A DNA stretch of 64,000 nt, from the NCBI GenBank assembly GCA_025362495.1, contig JANYGI010000027.1, positions 1 through 64,000 on the forward strand. Direction: 5' to 3'. Source of the stretch: Byssovorax sp. GTDB lineage: Bacteria > Myxococcota_A > Polyangia > Polyangiales > Polyangiaceae. The position numbers were made by a program, and so were the translations under genes. Below, in pieces: positions 35,884-44,916 of the stretch (position 1 is the first letter of the stretch; each line of letters starts with the position of its first letter). The notes beneath the pieces are model-generated. The model did no database searches. It was not told where the DNA came from and was given only the letters and a program-made list of their open reading frames with translations.

Positions 35884-38634
35884 ATGGATACCCGCGCTCT
35901 CACCGTCTTTTTCAAGGCTGGACCGGTCGAGTCGCTCGACGTCGTCAGCCTCCACATGGAGCGACGGCTCGGTAGATTCGCCGAGGCCGAGCTCGAGGTG
36001 CGGACGACGACCTACGCCGAACCCGACGATCTCCTGGGTTTGCCGGCGCGGATCGCCTTCGGACGCGGCGATCCCGACCACGATTTTCTCGGCGTGGTGA
36101 TGAGCGTGGCGATGGTCACCTCACCCGAGGACGACGCCCGCGAGCACCTCGTCTATCGCGTTCACGTGACCTCCGTCCTCGGCTTGCTCGAACGGCAGAT
36201 CGATTGTCGCATCTTCCAGGACGTCGACGTGAAGGAGATCGTCTCCTCCGTGCTGACCGACTTCGGCGTCGCCGCGAAGAACCAGTCGTGGCGCCTCTCG
36301 GGCAAGTACCCCAAGCGCGAGTACTGCGTGCAGTATTGCGAGAGCGCGCTGGGCTTCATTTCCAGGCTCCTCGAGGAAGAGGGCATCTTCTTCTTCTCCG
36401 ACAAGAGCGACGACGGCGAGCTCCTCGTGTTCGAGGACGACAGCACCCTCAGCGATACGATCGACGGTGAAAAGAAGCTGATTTACCGGCACGGAGCGGG
36501 CCTCGACGCCAGCGACGACGCCGCCGGGGTCGTCACCCAGCGCCACCGCACGGCCACCGGGAAGGTCACCTTTCGCGACTACGACTTCAAGAAGCCGCAG
36601 CTCGATCTCACGGCCTCGGCCTCGGCGGCGACGTATGCCGATCTCGAGGTCTACGATTACCCCGGCCACTACACCGACCCGAAGGAAGGGCAGCGCCTCG
36701 CTCAGGTCCGCCTCGAGTCGTTGCAGGCCGAGACCGTGGTGATCGAGATCGAGTCCGGGTGTCCGCGCCTCGTCGCCGGCCGCTGGCTCGAGCTCGTGGG
36801 GACGCCGAACGAGCTCGACGGAGAGTACTTCATCACCGCGGCTGTCCACGAATTGCGGCTCGGCGTGTACCGCGTCCACGCGCTCGCGATCCCGAAGAAG
36901 GTGAAGTACCGGACGCCGCAGCGGACGCCGCAGCCGATGATCGAGGGCCCGCAAACGGCGATGATCGTCGCCCCGCCCGGCTCCCCCGCCGAGGAGATCC
37001 ACACCGACAAGCACGGGCGCTGCAAGGTGAAGTTCCACTGGGATCGCTACGGCAAGAAGGACGACACCGCCTCGTGCTGGATGCGCGTTTCCCAGCAGCA
37101 AACGAGCGGATCGATGATCCTGCCCCGCGTCGGCTGGGAGGTCATCGTCGAGTTCCTCGAGGGCAACCCCGATCGGCCGCTGATCACCGGGCGCGTCTTC
37201 AATGGCAACTACATGCCACCCTACGCGCTGCCCGAGGGAAAGAGCCGCACCGCGCTCAAGACCAGCTCCTCGCCGGGCGGCGGCGGCGGCAACGAGATCC
37301 GCATGGAGGACAAGGCGGGCAGCGAAGAGGTGAACATCGCGGCTCACAAGGACACGACGCTCGCCACTGGCAACAACAAGACCACCTCTGTCGCCGTGAA
37401 CGAGAGCAAGGACGTCAAGGTCAACTCCACCGTCACCATCGGCGCCGACGAGACGATCAAGGTCACCAACGGCTACGAGAACACGGTCAAGGCCTCGCAG
37501 AGCGCCTCGATCGGTGCCAATCGCACGATCGAGGTCAACGCGGTCTACGGGCTGACGTCGGGCGGGGCGAGCACGACCAGCATCGGTGGTAACCAGTTCG
37601 AGATGGACGGTGATCCGATCAAGGCGCTCCTGGCGCTGGCGGTCAAGGCCGTGACCGACGCCGCCAAGGCAGAGGCGGCCAAGGCGATGCAGCAGCTCGA
37701 TCAGGCCGTATCGTCGAAGGTCGAGCAGGTGATGGGCCCGATCAGGGACGTTCAGGCCAAGGCCGAGGCCGTCGGGACCGCGATGAACGCCGTGAGCAAC
37801 GGTGATCTGAGCGCGGCCGCAGGTGCGGTGAGCGCGGCGACCGGGATCCCGACGCCGCCCGCGGTCGGCACGGCGATCCAGGTGGCGACCGGGCTCGGCG
37901 TGGGCGGCGCGGCCCCGGCCGGCGCAGCGCCCGCAGGGAGCGGGCTCCCGGCGCTGCCATCGCTCGATCACGCGAGCAGCCAGTTCGGGCTCGACGCGCT
38001 GGTCAATGGCGCGCTCGACGCCGGGGCGGGCGCGCTGGGCTCGGCCCTCGGGCTCGACGGCGGCGGCGGTGGCGGGGCGTCGGGGGCCAACGCGGCAGGC
38101 CCGGTGGGCGCCGTGGGGAGCAACTCGGCCGCCGACAGCGCGACCGGTCCGGGTCACGCCATCAACGAGTGCTCGGCCACGCACGGCGAGAAGGTGGGCA
38201 GTCTCAAAGCCACCATCGCCGCGGCCGGGATCCACACGACGATCAGCGGCGCGCGCACGCACAAGATCGGGGCCGCGCGCGTCGAGCTGGTTGGCGGGAC
38301 CCGCGCCGAGACCTGCACCGCCGACAAGACCGAGAAGGCCGTCGGCCTGGTGGTCATCAGCAAAGGGGCCGAGTCCGAGACGGTCGGAGCCGCGCGAACC
38401 ACGATGGTCGGCGGCGCCATCCTCGAGAAGATCGGCGGATCGCACACCGTGACCGCGACGGGCAAGGCCATGTTCATCGGCGCCTTCCACAAGATCGACG
38501 CCAGCGGCTCGATCACCCTCAAGTGCGGTGACAGCGAGGTGGTCATCGACGGGAGCGGGATCGCCATCAAGTCCAAGCTCGTCACGATCACGGCGCCGAA
38601 CGTGACGCTGACGAAAGCCGTCACCCAGGCCTGA
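35884..38634 (+). CDS. vgrG: VgrG spike protein with a large Ala/Gly-rich insertion (VgrG4)
   Basis: 916 aa. Base: CRIFQDVDVKEIVSSVLTDFG and YCVQYCESALGFISRLLEEEGIFFF. OB domain: HTDKHGRCKVKFHWDRYG and GSMILPRVGWEVIVEFLEGNPDRPLITGRVFNG. The beta-helix starts near 475. It is interrupted at about 575-753 by a helix-prone and then Gly/Ala-rich insertion (KALLALAVKAVTDAAKAEAA to ALGLDGGGGGGASGA). It resumes at about 755-916 with ATIAAAGIHTTISGARTHKIG-type strands. The insertion could be a flexible or membrane-interacting cargo element; no enzyme motif was seen. The gene is 3 bp from VgrG3 and 3 bp from the DUF2169 gene. Confidence 0.92.
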   Translation: MDTRALTVFFKAGPVESLDVVSLHMERRLGRFAEAELEVRTTTYAEPDDLLGLPARIAFGRGDPDHDFLGVVMSVAMVTSPEDDAREHLVYRVHVTSVLGLLERQIDCRIFQDVDVKEIVSSVLTDFGVAAKNQSWRLSGKYPKREYCVQYCESALGFISRLLEEEGIFFFSDKSDDGELLVFEDDSTLSDTIDGEKKLIYRHGAGLDASDDAAGVVTQRHRTATGKVTFRDYDFKKPQLDLTASASAATYADLEVYDYPGHYTDPKEGQRLAQVRLESLQAETVVIEIESGCPRLVAGRWLELVGTPNELDGEYFITAAVHELRLGVYRVHALAIPKKVKYRTPQRTPQPMIEGPQTAMIVAPPGSPAEEIHTDKHGRCKVKFHWDRYGKKDDTASCWMRVSQQQTSGSMILPRVGWEVIVEFLEGNPDRPLITGRVFNGNYMPPYALPEGKSRTALKTSSSPGGGGGNEIRMEDKAGSEEVNIAAHKDTTLATGNNKTTSVAVNESKDVKVNSTVTIGADETIKVTNGYENTVKASQSASIGANRTIEVNAVYGLTSGGASTTSIGGNQFEMDGDPIKALLALAVKAVTDAAKAEAAKAMQQLDQAVSSKVEQVMGPIRDVQAKAEAVGTAMNAVSNGDLSAAAGAVSAATGIPTPPAVGTAIQVATGLGVGGAAPAGAAPAGSGLPALPSLDHASSQFGLDALVNGALDAGAGALGSALGLDGGGGGGASGANAAGPVGAVGSNSAADSATGPGHAINECSATHGEKVGSLKATIAAAGIHTTISGARTHKIGAARVELVGGTRAETCTADKTEKAVGLVVISKGAESETVGAARTTMVGGAILEKIGGSHTVTATGKAMFIGAFHKIDASGSITLKCGDSEVVIDGSGIAIKSKLVTITAPNVTLTKAVTQA

Positions 38635-38637
38635 GGC

Positions 38638-39675
38638 ATGGACGCGCCGCAGCTCGATAACCGCACCGATTTCGCGGCCCAGCCACGCATGCTGATGGCC
38701 AGGGACGGCGAGCGTCTGGTCGTGATCGTCAAGGCCACGTTCGCGCGGCTGCCCGGCGAGCCCTCGCTCGACCTCGTGCCCGTCGACGAGCGGCGCGGCA
38801 TCCGCGGCCAGGACATCCCCTGGGGCGATCCTGCGAAGAGCAGCATCAAGTATCCTTCGGATCACTGCCTCTCCAAGCCGGGCACCGACGTCATCGTCGT
38901 CGCGACGGCCCATGCGCCGGGCGGCAAGGCCGTGCCCTCGTTCGACGCCGGCGTCCGCGTGGGCCCGCTCGAGAAGACGATCCGCGTCTTCGGCCTGCGG
39001 GTCTGGGCGGCCAACGGCACCAGCCTCTCGGCGCCCCGGCCGACGACCGGCGCCGAGGTCCGGTATGACAACGCCTGGGGTGGCTTCGACGGCAGCGATC
39101 CCGACGCGCCGGTGGAGGAGCCGCGCAACCCGGTGGGGAAGGGTTTCGTGCGCGATCTCGCGACGCTCACGCACGCGATGGCGCCGACGATCGAGGATCC
39201 GCGGAGCCTGCTCAGCTCGGCGCGCTCGCGTCCCGCGCCGGCCGGGCTCGGCGCGATTGGCAGGCACTGGGCGCCGCGAAGGGCCCTGCTCGGCACTTAC
39301 GACGCGGCCTGGCTGGAAGAGCACGCCCCGCTCTTGCCTGCCGATCACGACGATCGATCGAACCTCTGCGCGTCCCCGGGGCTCATCGCGACACCCCCTC
39401 TCCTCGGCGGCGAGGACGTGGCCTTGCTCAACCTCACGCCGGGCGGCGGCTCGCTCAGCTTCCGGTTGCCCCGGCTCCGCGTAACGGCGACGTTGCTTGC
39501 GAAGGACCGCCAGCCCGAAACGCTGACTCCCTATCTCGACACGGTGTTGATTGACACTCTCCGCGTCCTCGACACGACCGACGTCGTGGTGGAGATGGTC
39601 TGGCGGGCGGCGTTCCGGCCGCCGCGCCGCATGAAGGACGCGCGCCTCGTCGTGACCGAAGAAGAGGTCGCGTGA
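38638..39675 (+). CDS. DUF2169 effector-adaptor protein
   Basis: 345 aa single-domain DUF2169 protein. Diagnostic blocks are VIVKATFARLPGEPSLDLVP, DVIVVATAHAPGGKAVPSF, VRYDNAWGGFDGSDPDAPVEEPRNPVGKGF, and IEDPRSLL...PAPAGLGAIGRHWAPRRALLGTYD. Such proteins are established adaptors between VgrG/DUF4150 tips and toxins. Its stop overlaps the ketosynthase-like gene start (GTGA), and the toxin follows two genes later, matching an adaptor role for the RHS protein. Confidence 0.9.
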   Translation: MDAPQLDNRTDFAAQPRMLMARDGERLVVIVKATFARLPGEPSLDLVPVDERRGIRGQDIPWGDPAKSSIKYPSDHCLSKPGTDVIVVATAHAPGGKAVPSFDAGVRVGPLEKTIRVFGLRVWAANGTSLSAPRPTTGAEVRYDNAWGGFDGSDPDAPVEEPRNPVGKGFVRDLATLTHAMAPTIEDPRSLLSSARSRPAPAGLGAIGRHWAPRRALLGTYDAAWLEEHAPLLPADHDDRSNLCASPGLIATPPLLGGEDVALLNLTPGGGSLSFRLPRLRVTATLLAKDRQPETLTPYLDTVLIDTLRVLDTTDVVVEMVWRAAFRPPRRMKDARLVVTEEEVA

Positions 39676-40685
39676 GCAACGTCGCCATCGTCAGCGTCGG
39701 GGCGAGGACCGCGGTCGGGCTGAACGCGCGGCAGACCGGCTTTCTCCTGCGCGCGGGGTTTCCGGCGATGACCGAGTCGCCGCTCGCGGGCGGAGACGGC
39801 GAGCCGATCACCATGGCGTTCGTCCCGACGATCGACGGCGCGCTCACCGGGGTGGAGCGCCTGTGTGCGCTGGCGCGAGCGCCGTTCGACGAGGCCATCG
39901 CGCCCGTCCGCGACGCGGCCGCCGAGGTCCACGTCGCCATCGATGAAGAGTGCCCCGACGCCGCGCTGACGATTCAAGTGCTCGAGGCGATGCTCCAGCG
40001 CGCCATGCCGGCGGCGCGCGTCACCGTGGTGGCCCGGGGCGAGGCGGCGCCGGGAGCGCTCGTGCCCGCGGCGATCCAGGCGCTGGAGACGCGGCGCGCT
40101 GACGTCGTGGTGATAGGCGGGGTCCACAGCGATCACGATCCGCGGGCGATTGCCGCGCTCGAAGCGAGCGGGCGGCTGTTCTCGCGCGACAACCTCGACG
40201 CCCGGATCCCGGGCGAGGCGGCCGCGTTCTTCGTGCTGATGCGCGCCCCCGACGCGGCCCGGCAGCGGCTCGCGCCCCTCGCGCGCGTGCTCGGCGTGGG
40301 CGTGGGCCGGGAGCGCGCGCGCCCCGACAACGATCACCTGGCCCACGAGGCCCGCGGCCTGACGGCGGCCGTGAAGCAGGCGACGGCGCAGCTCGCGGCC
40401 GACGGGCGCACGGCCGGGTGGATGCTCAACGATCTCACGAGCGAGATGCGTCGGTTGTACGAGTGGCAGAGCGTGTTCGTGCGGACGCAGAACATCCTCG
40501 GGAACCCGTATCACATCGACTCTCCGGCGCAGCGCATTGGCTATCTGGGCGCGGCGGCGCTGCCGCTCTTCGTATCCATGGCCGCCACGGCGTGGCGCCA
40601 CGGCTACGCGCCCTCGCCGCTGGCGCTGGCCACCGCGGGCAACGACGGCGGCGACCGCGCGGCCCTGGTTCTTGGCAAGGCTTGA
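39672..40685 (+). CDS. ketosynthase/thiolase-like pseudoenzyme of spike loci
   Basis: 337 aa. It resembles the beta-ketoacyl synthase fold: an N-terminal VAIVSVGARTAVGLNA, a core strand RADVVVIGGVHSDHDP, then RIPGEAAAFFVLMRAP like the KS GEGAAA segment, and a C-terminal GNDGGDRAALVLGK. The active-site Cys motif and the usual catalytic His motifs (HGTGT, NxK..GH) are not seen. Similar thiolase-like proteins sit between DUF2169 and DUF4150 genes in other T6SS loci and are thought to help effector loading. It is therefore a repurposed, probably non-catalytic protein here. The GTG start overlaps the previous stop. Confidence 0.8.
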   Translation: MSNVAIVSVGARTAVGLNARQTGFLLRAGFPAMTESPLAGGDGEPITMAFVPTIDGALTGVERLCALARAPFDEAIAPVRDAAAEVHVAIDEECPDAALTIQVLEAMLQRAMPAARVTVVARGEAAPGALVPAAIQALETRRADVVVIGGVHSDHDPRAIAALEASGRLFSRDNLDARIPGEAAAFFVLMRAPDAARQRLAPLARVLGVGVGRERARPDNDHLAHEARGLTAAVKQATAQLAADGRTAGWMLNDLTSEMRRLYEWQSVFVRTQNILGNPYHIDSPAQRIGYLGAAALPLFVSMAATAWRHGYAPSPLALATAGNDGGDRAALVLGKA

Positions 40686-40707
40686 GTCCGCACGAGGAGA
40701 CGGTGCC

Positions 40708-41079
40708 ATGGGTATCACGGCGGTCGAGATGGATTGTATCACCGAGAAATCGGGTCACACGATGACGCCGGTCGCGGTGAGCGTGTGCACCACGCCCGCC
40801 GCGCCGAGCCCGCTGCCGATACCGTATCCGCCGGTGGCCAGCGCCGCGGAGGGCACGAAGGACTCTCCGTCGCGGACCAAGATGGGTGGGGCCAAGATCA
40901 TCACCGTCGGCGCCTGCTTCTCGGCGTGTCATGGCAACGAGCCCGGCACGCTGAAAGAGGTCGTGAGCGCCAACACCGGCGGTCCGGCCTTCATCGTGAT
41001 GGGGGCGCCGATCGTCCTCGTCGAGCTCGGCATGGTGGGTATCACCGGGAGCCCTGGGTTCCTGAACAAGGGGGGCTGA
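40708..41079 (+). CDS. DUF4150 PAAR-like tip protein
   Basis: 123 aa with the DUF4150 pattern: TKMGGAKIITVGACFSACHGNEPGT and GMVGITGSPGFLNKGG. Cys and His residues in the middle are candidate metal ligands. ATG 40708 has a clear GAGGAGA ribosome site. It lies 3 bp before the RHS gene, so the tip and the toxin are separate chains here, unlike the common PAAR-RHS fusions. It presumably caps one of the VgrG trimers and recruits the RHS protein. Confidence 0.85.
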   Translation: MGITAVEMDCITEKSGHTMTPVAVSVCTTPAAPSPLPIPYPPVASAAEGTKDSPSRTKMGGAKIITVGACFSACHGNEPGTLKEVVSANTGGPAFIVMGAPIVLVELGMVGITGSPGFLNKGG

Positions 41080-41082
41080 CGC

Positions 41083-44000
41083 ATGGCGACTTCACCGGCA
41101 CCGGACGCGGCGGCCCCTCCGGGCATGTGCCCCGGCATCGCAGTCCTCGGCGGCGGGGGCTCGGGCGGCGATGGAGACGGCGACGGCAACGGCGGCAAGG
41201 ACGGCAGCGGCGGCAACGGCAAGGGCAAGGGCGGCAACGGCAGCGGCGACGGCAAGAACGGCGGCGAAGGCTGCGGCGATCCCGTCTGCCCGATCACCGG
41301 CCGGATGTTCCTCGACGTCCTCGACTTCGCGTTCACCGGTCCGCTCCCGCTCCGCTGGATCCGCCACTACAACTCCCGTCAATGCGAGCTCGCGGGGGAG
41401 CTCGGACACGGCTGGTCGCACGACTACGGCTGGCGGATCCGGGACGCGAGGCGCCGGCAGACAGAGCTCTTCGACGATCAGAATCGACTGCAAGAGTTCC
41501 CGAAGATCCCCGACACCGCGGCCGGAATCGACAACGCCCTCGGGTGGACGCTCCGGCGCGACGGTCAGGGCTTCAGCCTGCTGACGCGCGACCAGATCCG
41601 CCGTGATTTCGGCGCCGTTCGCGCCGATGGCTTCCATTATGTCGAGGCCGAGACGGACCGCAACGGCAACACGATCCGCATCGAGCGCGACCCCTCCGGC
41701 GCCCTCACCGGCGTGGTCGACTCGGCCGGCAGGCCCTATCGCGTCGAGGTCGACGATCAGCGCCGCATCACCCGCATCTCCGTCGCCGTGGAGCCGACGC
41801 ACCAGCAGTGGATCGAGGTCGCCCGCTACACCTACGACGACGACGGCGACCTGATTGGCTGTTGCGACGCCGAGGGGTTCCGCTGGGGCCACGCGTACAG
41901 CGGTCACCTGATGACGGAGCACCGCACCCCGACGGGGCTGACGTACTGTTATCGCTACGACGGCGCCACGCAGAACGCCTGGTGCGTCGAGTCCTGGGGC
42001 GAGTACATCGGGAGCGTCGATCCCGCGCTCGAGACGCCGATCCCGCCGCGTCCGACTGGCATTGATCGCCGCCCGGTCAAGGGCATCAACCACGTTCGAT
42101 TCGACTACCTCAAGCAGACCCGGTACACCGAGGTGACCAGCGGTCTCGGCGGGGTGCTGCGCTATTTCGGCGACGAGAACGGCCGGGTCATCAAGCGTGT
42201 CGACGCGGCCGGCGGGATCTCCGAGTACCTCTACGATCCTGCGACTGGCGCCCTCGTCGGGGAGACCCAGCCCGACGGTTCCAGCCGGGTCCCATCGGCG
42301 AGCAGCCCTCCCGGCGACGGCTTCGTCTCGAGCTCGGGGGCGACGGTGTCCTCGTTCCTCGACGAGCGCGGGCTCGAGGTCACGTTTCAGGAGGACTTCC
42401 AGTCGGTCGTGCGTCGCGCCTTCGATCCACGCGGCAACCTCACCTTCGTCCTCCACGCGGACGGCACGACCGAAGAGTACTCGTCCGACGACCGTGGGCT
42501 CCTGCTCCAGAGCATCGACCGGCTCGGCGTCGTCACGCGCTACGTGCACGACGCCATGGGCAACCTCGTCGAGAGAGAGCGCTCCGGCGCCGGCGCCGAG
42601 ACGATGGACTACGACTATCTCGGGCGGAAGATCGCCCACGCCGATCGCCTCGGCGCTCGGACCGAGTGGACGTGGGATCGTCGCAACGAGGTGATCGAGA
42701 AGCGGTATGCGGACGGCGGCTTCACGCGCTGGGTCCGTGACGGTCTGCGGTACGCCACGATGTCGGACCACAACGGTCAGATCTCGAGGGTGGTGTACGG
42801 CGGCCTCCACTGGCCGATCCGGGTAGAGGCGCCCGACGGCTCGGCGCTCGAGTATCGTTACGACGTGGAGGGGCACGTCGTCGCCATCCGCAACGGGCGC
42901 GGCGAGGTCTGCCGGCAAACCCACGATCACACGGGCCGTCTCGCCGCGCTGCAGACGTTCGAAGGGCTGCGGTACAGCTACGGTTACGACGTCGCCGGCA
43001 AGCTCGTGTGGCAGCGAGGCCCCCTCGGCACCGAGACGCGCGAGTACGACGAGCAAGGCCGCCTCGTGACGGTCGAGCTCCCCGACGAGGCCATCGCCCT
43101 CTCGTACGACCGCGCCGCGAGGACGTTCGCGGTCGACAATGGCACGCTGATCGCGCAGGTCGTCGATGCGGCGAACAACCCGATCCGCGAGACGGACGGC
43201 CGCCATCAGCTCGAGATCCACTGGCACGGTGGCGAGGCCGATGGCTTCGTGAGCGACGTGGGTTTGCCGGTGCGACGCACCCGCGGAAAGACGGGCGAAG
43301 TCGACACCATCGAGGCCGGCGACGTGGCCGTCATCCACCTCGGGCGACCCGCCAGGGATGGTCAGCTCATCCACCTCGGCGACGGCCTCGTCCTGCGACG
43401 GACGTTCACCAGCACCGGCCAGCTCGAAGGGCAGTGGCTCGCGCGCCGCGACGATGCCTTGCCGCGCGATCAGCAGGCCACGCCGGCCGATCCCGGCCTG
43501 CTGTGGTGGACGACGTACACCTGGCGCGGCGACTTCCTCGTGCGCGAGCACGACTCGAACGATCGAACCGTCGAGTACGACGTCGCGCCCGGCGGCCGCA
43601 TCCGGGCGCGCCGCGCGTTCGCCGGAGGGCAGCTCGTCGAGGAAGAGGTCCTGAGCTTCGACGGGTTCGGCACCCCGCTCGTGAAGGGGGCGCGCTACGA
43701 CGCGCACGGCCGGCCCACCGAGATCCATGGAGCGGTGATCGAGTACGACGTCGCCGGTCGAACGTGCCGGCGCGGCGATCGCCAGCTCCGCTGGAGCGCC
43801 GCCGGCGAGCTGCTCGAGGTCGAGACGCCGGGGCAAATCGTGCGGTTCCGCTACGACGCGCGGGGCCGTCGCGTCGCCAAGCGGGTGTATCGCCAGAACG
43901 AGATCGTGCGCGACGTGTCGTATCAGTGGATGAACGACTGCGTCCTCCACGAGGTCGATCACTCGGCGCAGCGCACGCGCACGTACCTGCGGGACGCCAC

Positions 44001-44901
44001 GTCGTACGCGCCGGTGGCCCTCGTCGATCTGCACGGCGCCGACGTCGAGGTAGCCTATCTCCTGCGGAGCCCGATCGGCTACCCGGTCGGCGCCGTCGAT
44101 CCCGCGGGCAACGTGGTCTGGCGGGCCGCGCCGACGATCTACGGCGAGGCGCGCCCGACCATCGCGACGATGCCAGTCGACGTGCGGTTCCCCAACCAGC
44201 ACGCCGACGCCGACGTCGGCCTCGTGTACAACCATCGTCGCTGGTTCGATCCCGAGACCGGGCTCTTCATCAGCCCGGATCCGCTCCAGCTCGAGGGCAA
44301 CATCCACCCTCGCGAGTACGTGCGCAACCCGACGATCGAGTGCGATCCCGAGGGGCTCGTGCCGATCATCAACGGGGTCGATCACGGCACCTCCGCGAAT
44401 GGCCTCCTGGCCCCCGGCCCCAACGCGACACGGGGCACGGCCGCGGTGCCCGGGTACATCGACGCGGGCAACTACGCGACGAAACGCGGCTTCAACCAGG
44501 ACGTGCGCCGGGCCATCGACAACGCCGGGTTCAAGCACGGGTGCCACAGCTGCGGGAGCACCGATCCCGATCCCACCGGCGTCTACGGACACAAGCACTT
44601 CGTCCCCGATCACCAGGCCCCGGTCAGTGCCTCGAAGGCCACGGGCGCGACGCCTCCGCCGGGGAGCACCAGGCTCTATCCGCACTGTCATCGATGCAGC
44701 AACGCGCAGAAATACCAGCAGGCCGCGCTCGCGCGCAACCCCACGGCCAACGCCGCGTCCGCGGTGAGCCGTCAGAACGCGAACCTCGCCAGCGGAACAC
44801 CGCACCCGATGCCATCGACGGCAGCGATGACGAACCAGTCCACGATCATCAAAAATAACGCGGCGGCGCCGCCGAACAATGGCTGGCCTGCTGGCTACTG
44901 A
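41083..44901 (+). CDS. RHS-repeat polymorphic toxin with Cys/His-rich nuclease-like C-terminus
   Basis: 1272 aa. A short N-terminus and a Gly/Lys/Asp-rich linker (about 27-62) precede a DUF6531-type start (GDPVCPITGRMFLDVLDFAF). YD/RHS repeats follow (about 200-1040, e.g. YRYDVEGHVVAIRNGRGE). The RHS core end (about 1040-1092: GLVYNHRRWFDPETGLFISPDP, then DPEGL) marks where the toxin tip begins. The variable tip (about 1093-1272) has CHSC near 1153-1156, GHKHFVPDHQAP near 1169-1180 and PHCHRCSNAQ near 1200-1209. That is a zinc-knuckle plus His/Asp arrangement compatible with an HNH-type nuclease, but no named family was recognised. Two small genes after it are immunity candidates. Confidence 0.88.
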   Translation: MATSPAPDAAAPPGMCPGIAVLGGGGSGGDGDGDGNGGKDGSGGNGKGKGGNGSGDGKNGGEGCGDPVCPITGRMFLDVLDFAFTGPLPLRWIRHYNSRQCELAGELGHGWSHDYGWRIRDARRRQTELFDDQNRLQEFPKIPDTAAGIDNALGWTLRRDGQGFSLLTRDQIRRDFGAVRADGFHYVEAETDRNGNTIRIERDPSGALTGVVDSAGRPYRVEVDDQRRITRISVAVEPTHQQWIEVARYTYDDDGDLIGCCDAEGFRWGHAYSGHLMTEHRTPTGLTYCYRYDGATQNAWCVESWGEYIGSVDPALETPIPPRPTGIDRRPVKGINHVRFDYLKQTRYTEVTSGLGGVLRYFGDENGRVIKRVDAAGGISEYLYDPATGALVGETQPDGSSRVPSASSPPGDGFVSSSGATVSSFLDERGLEVTFQEDFQSVVRRAFDPRGNLTFVLHADGTTEEYSSDDRGLLLQSIDRLGVVTRYVHDAMGNLVERERSGAGAETMDYDYLGRKIAHADRLGARTEWTWDRRNEVIEKRYADGGFTRWVRDGLRYATMSDHNGQISRVVYGGLHWPIRVEAPDGSALEYRYDVEGHVVAIRNGRGEVCRQTHDHTGRLAALQTFEGLRYSYGYDVAGKLVWQRGPLGTETREYDEQGRLVTVELPDEAIALSYDRAARTFAVDNGTLIAQVVDAANNPIRETDGRHQLEIHWHGGEADGFVSDVGLPVRRTRGKTGEVDTIEAGDVAVIHLGRPARDGQLIHLGDGLVLRRTFTSTGQLEGQWLARRDDALPRDQQATPADPGLLWWTTYTWRGDFLVREHDSNDRTVEYDVAPGGRIRARRAFAGGQLVEEEVLSFDGFGTPLVKGARYDAHGRPTEIHGAVIEYDVAGRTCRRGDRQLRWSAAGELLEVETPGQIVRFRYDARGRRVAKRVYRQNEIVRDVSYQWMNDCVLHEVDHSAQRTRTYLRDATSYAPVALVDLHGADVEVAYLLRSPIGYPVGAVDPAGNVVWRAAPTIYGEARPTIATMPVDVRFPNQHADADVGLVYNHRRWFDPETGLFISPDPLQLEGNIHPREYVRNPTIECDPEGLVPIINGVDHGTSANGLLAPGPNATRGTAAVPGYIDAGNYATKRGFNQDVRRAIDNAGFKHGCHSCGSTDPDPTGVYGHKHFVPDHQAPVSASKATGATPPPGSTRLYPHCHRCSNAQKYQQAALARNPTANAASAVSRQNANLASGTPHPMPSTAAMTNQSTIIKNNAAAPPNNGWPAGY

Positions 44902-44903
44902 AG

Positions 44904-44909
44904 TACACT
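44904..44909 (+). promoter_or_regulatory. -10-like TACACT before the immunity candidate
   Basis: It lies 3 bp past the RHS stop and 7 nt before ATG 44917, with no ribosome site. This would let the downstream gene be expressed independently of the toxin. Confidence 0.45.
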
Positions 44910-44916
44910 GCCGCGC

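Noticed and set aside
36121-39348. Long antisense frame opposite VgrG4 and DUF2169
   Set aside because: Sense-strand genes have strong family motifs; the antisense product has none.
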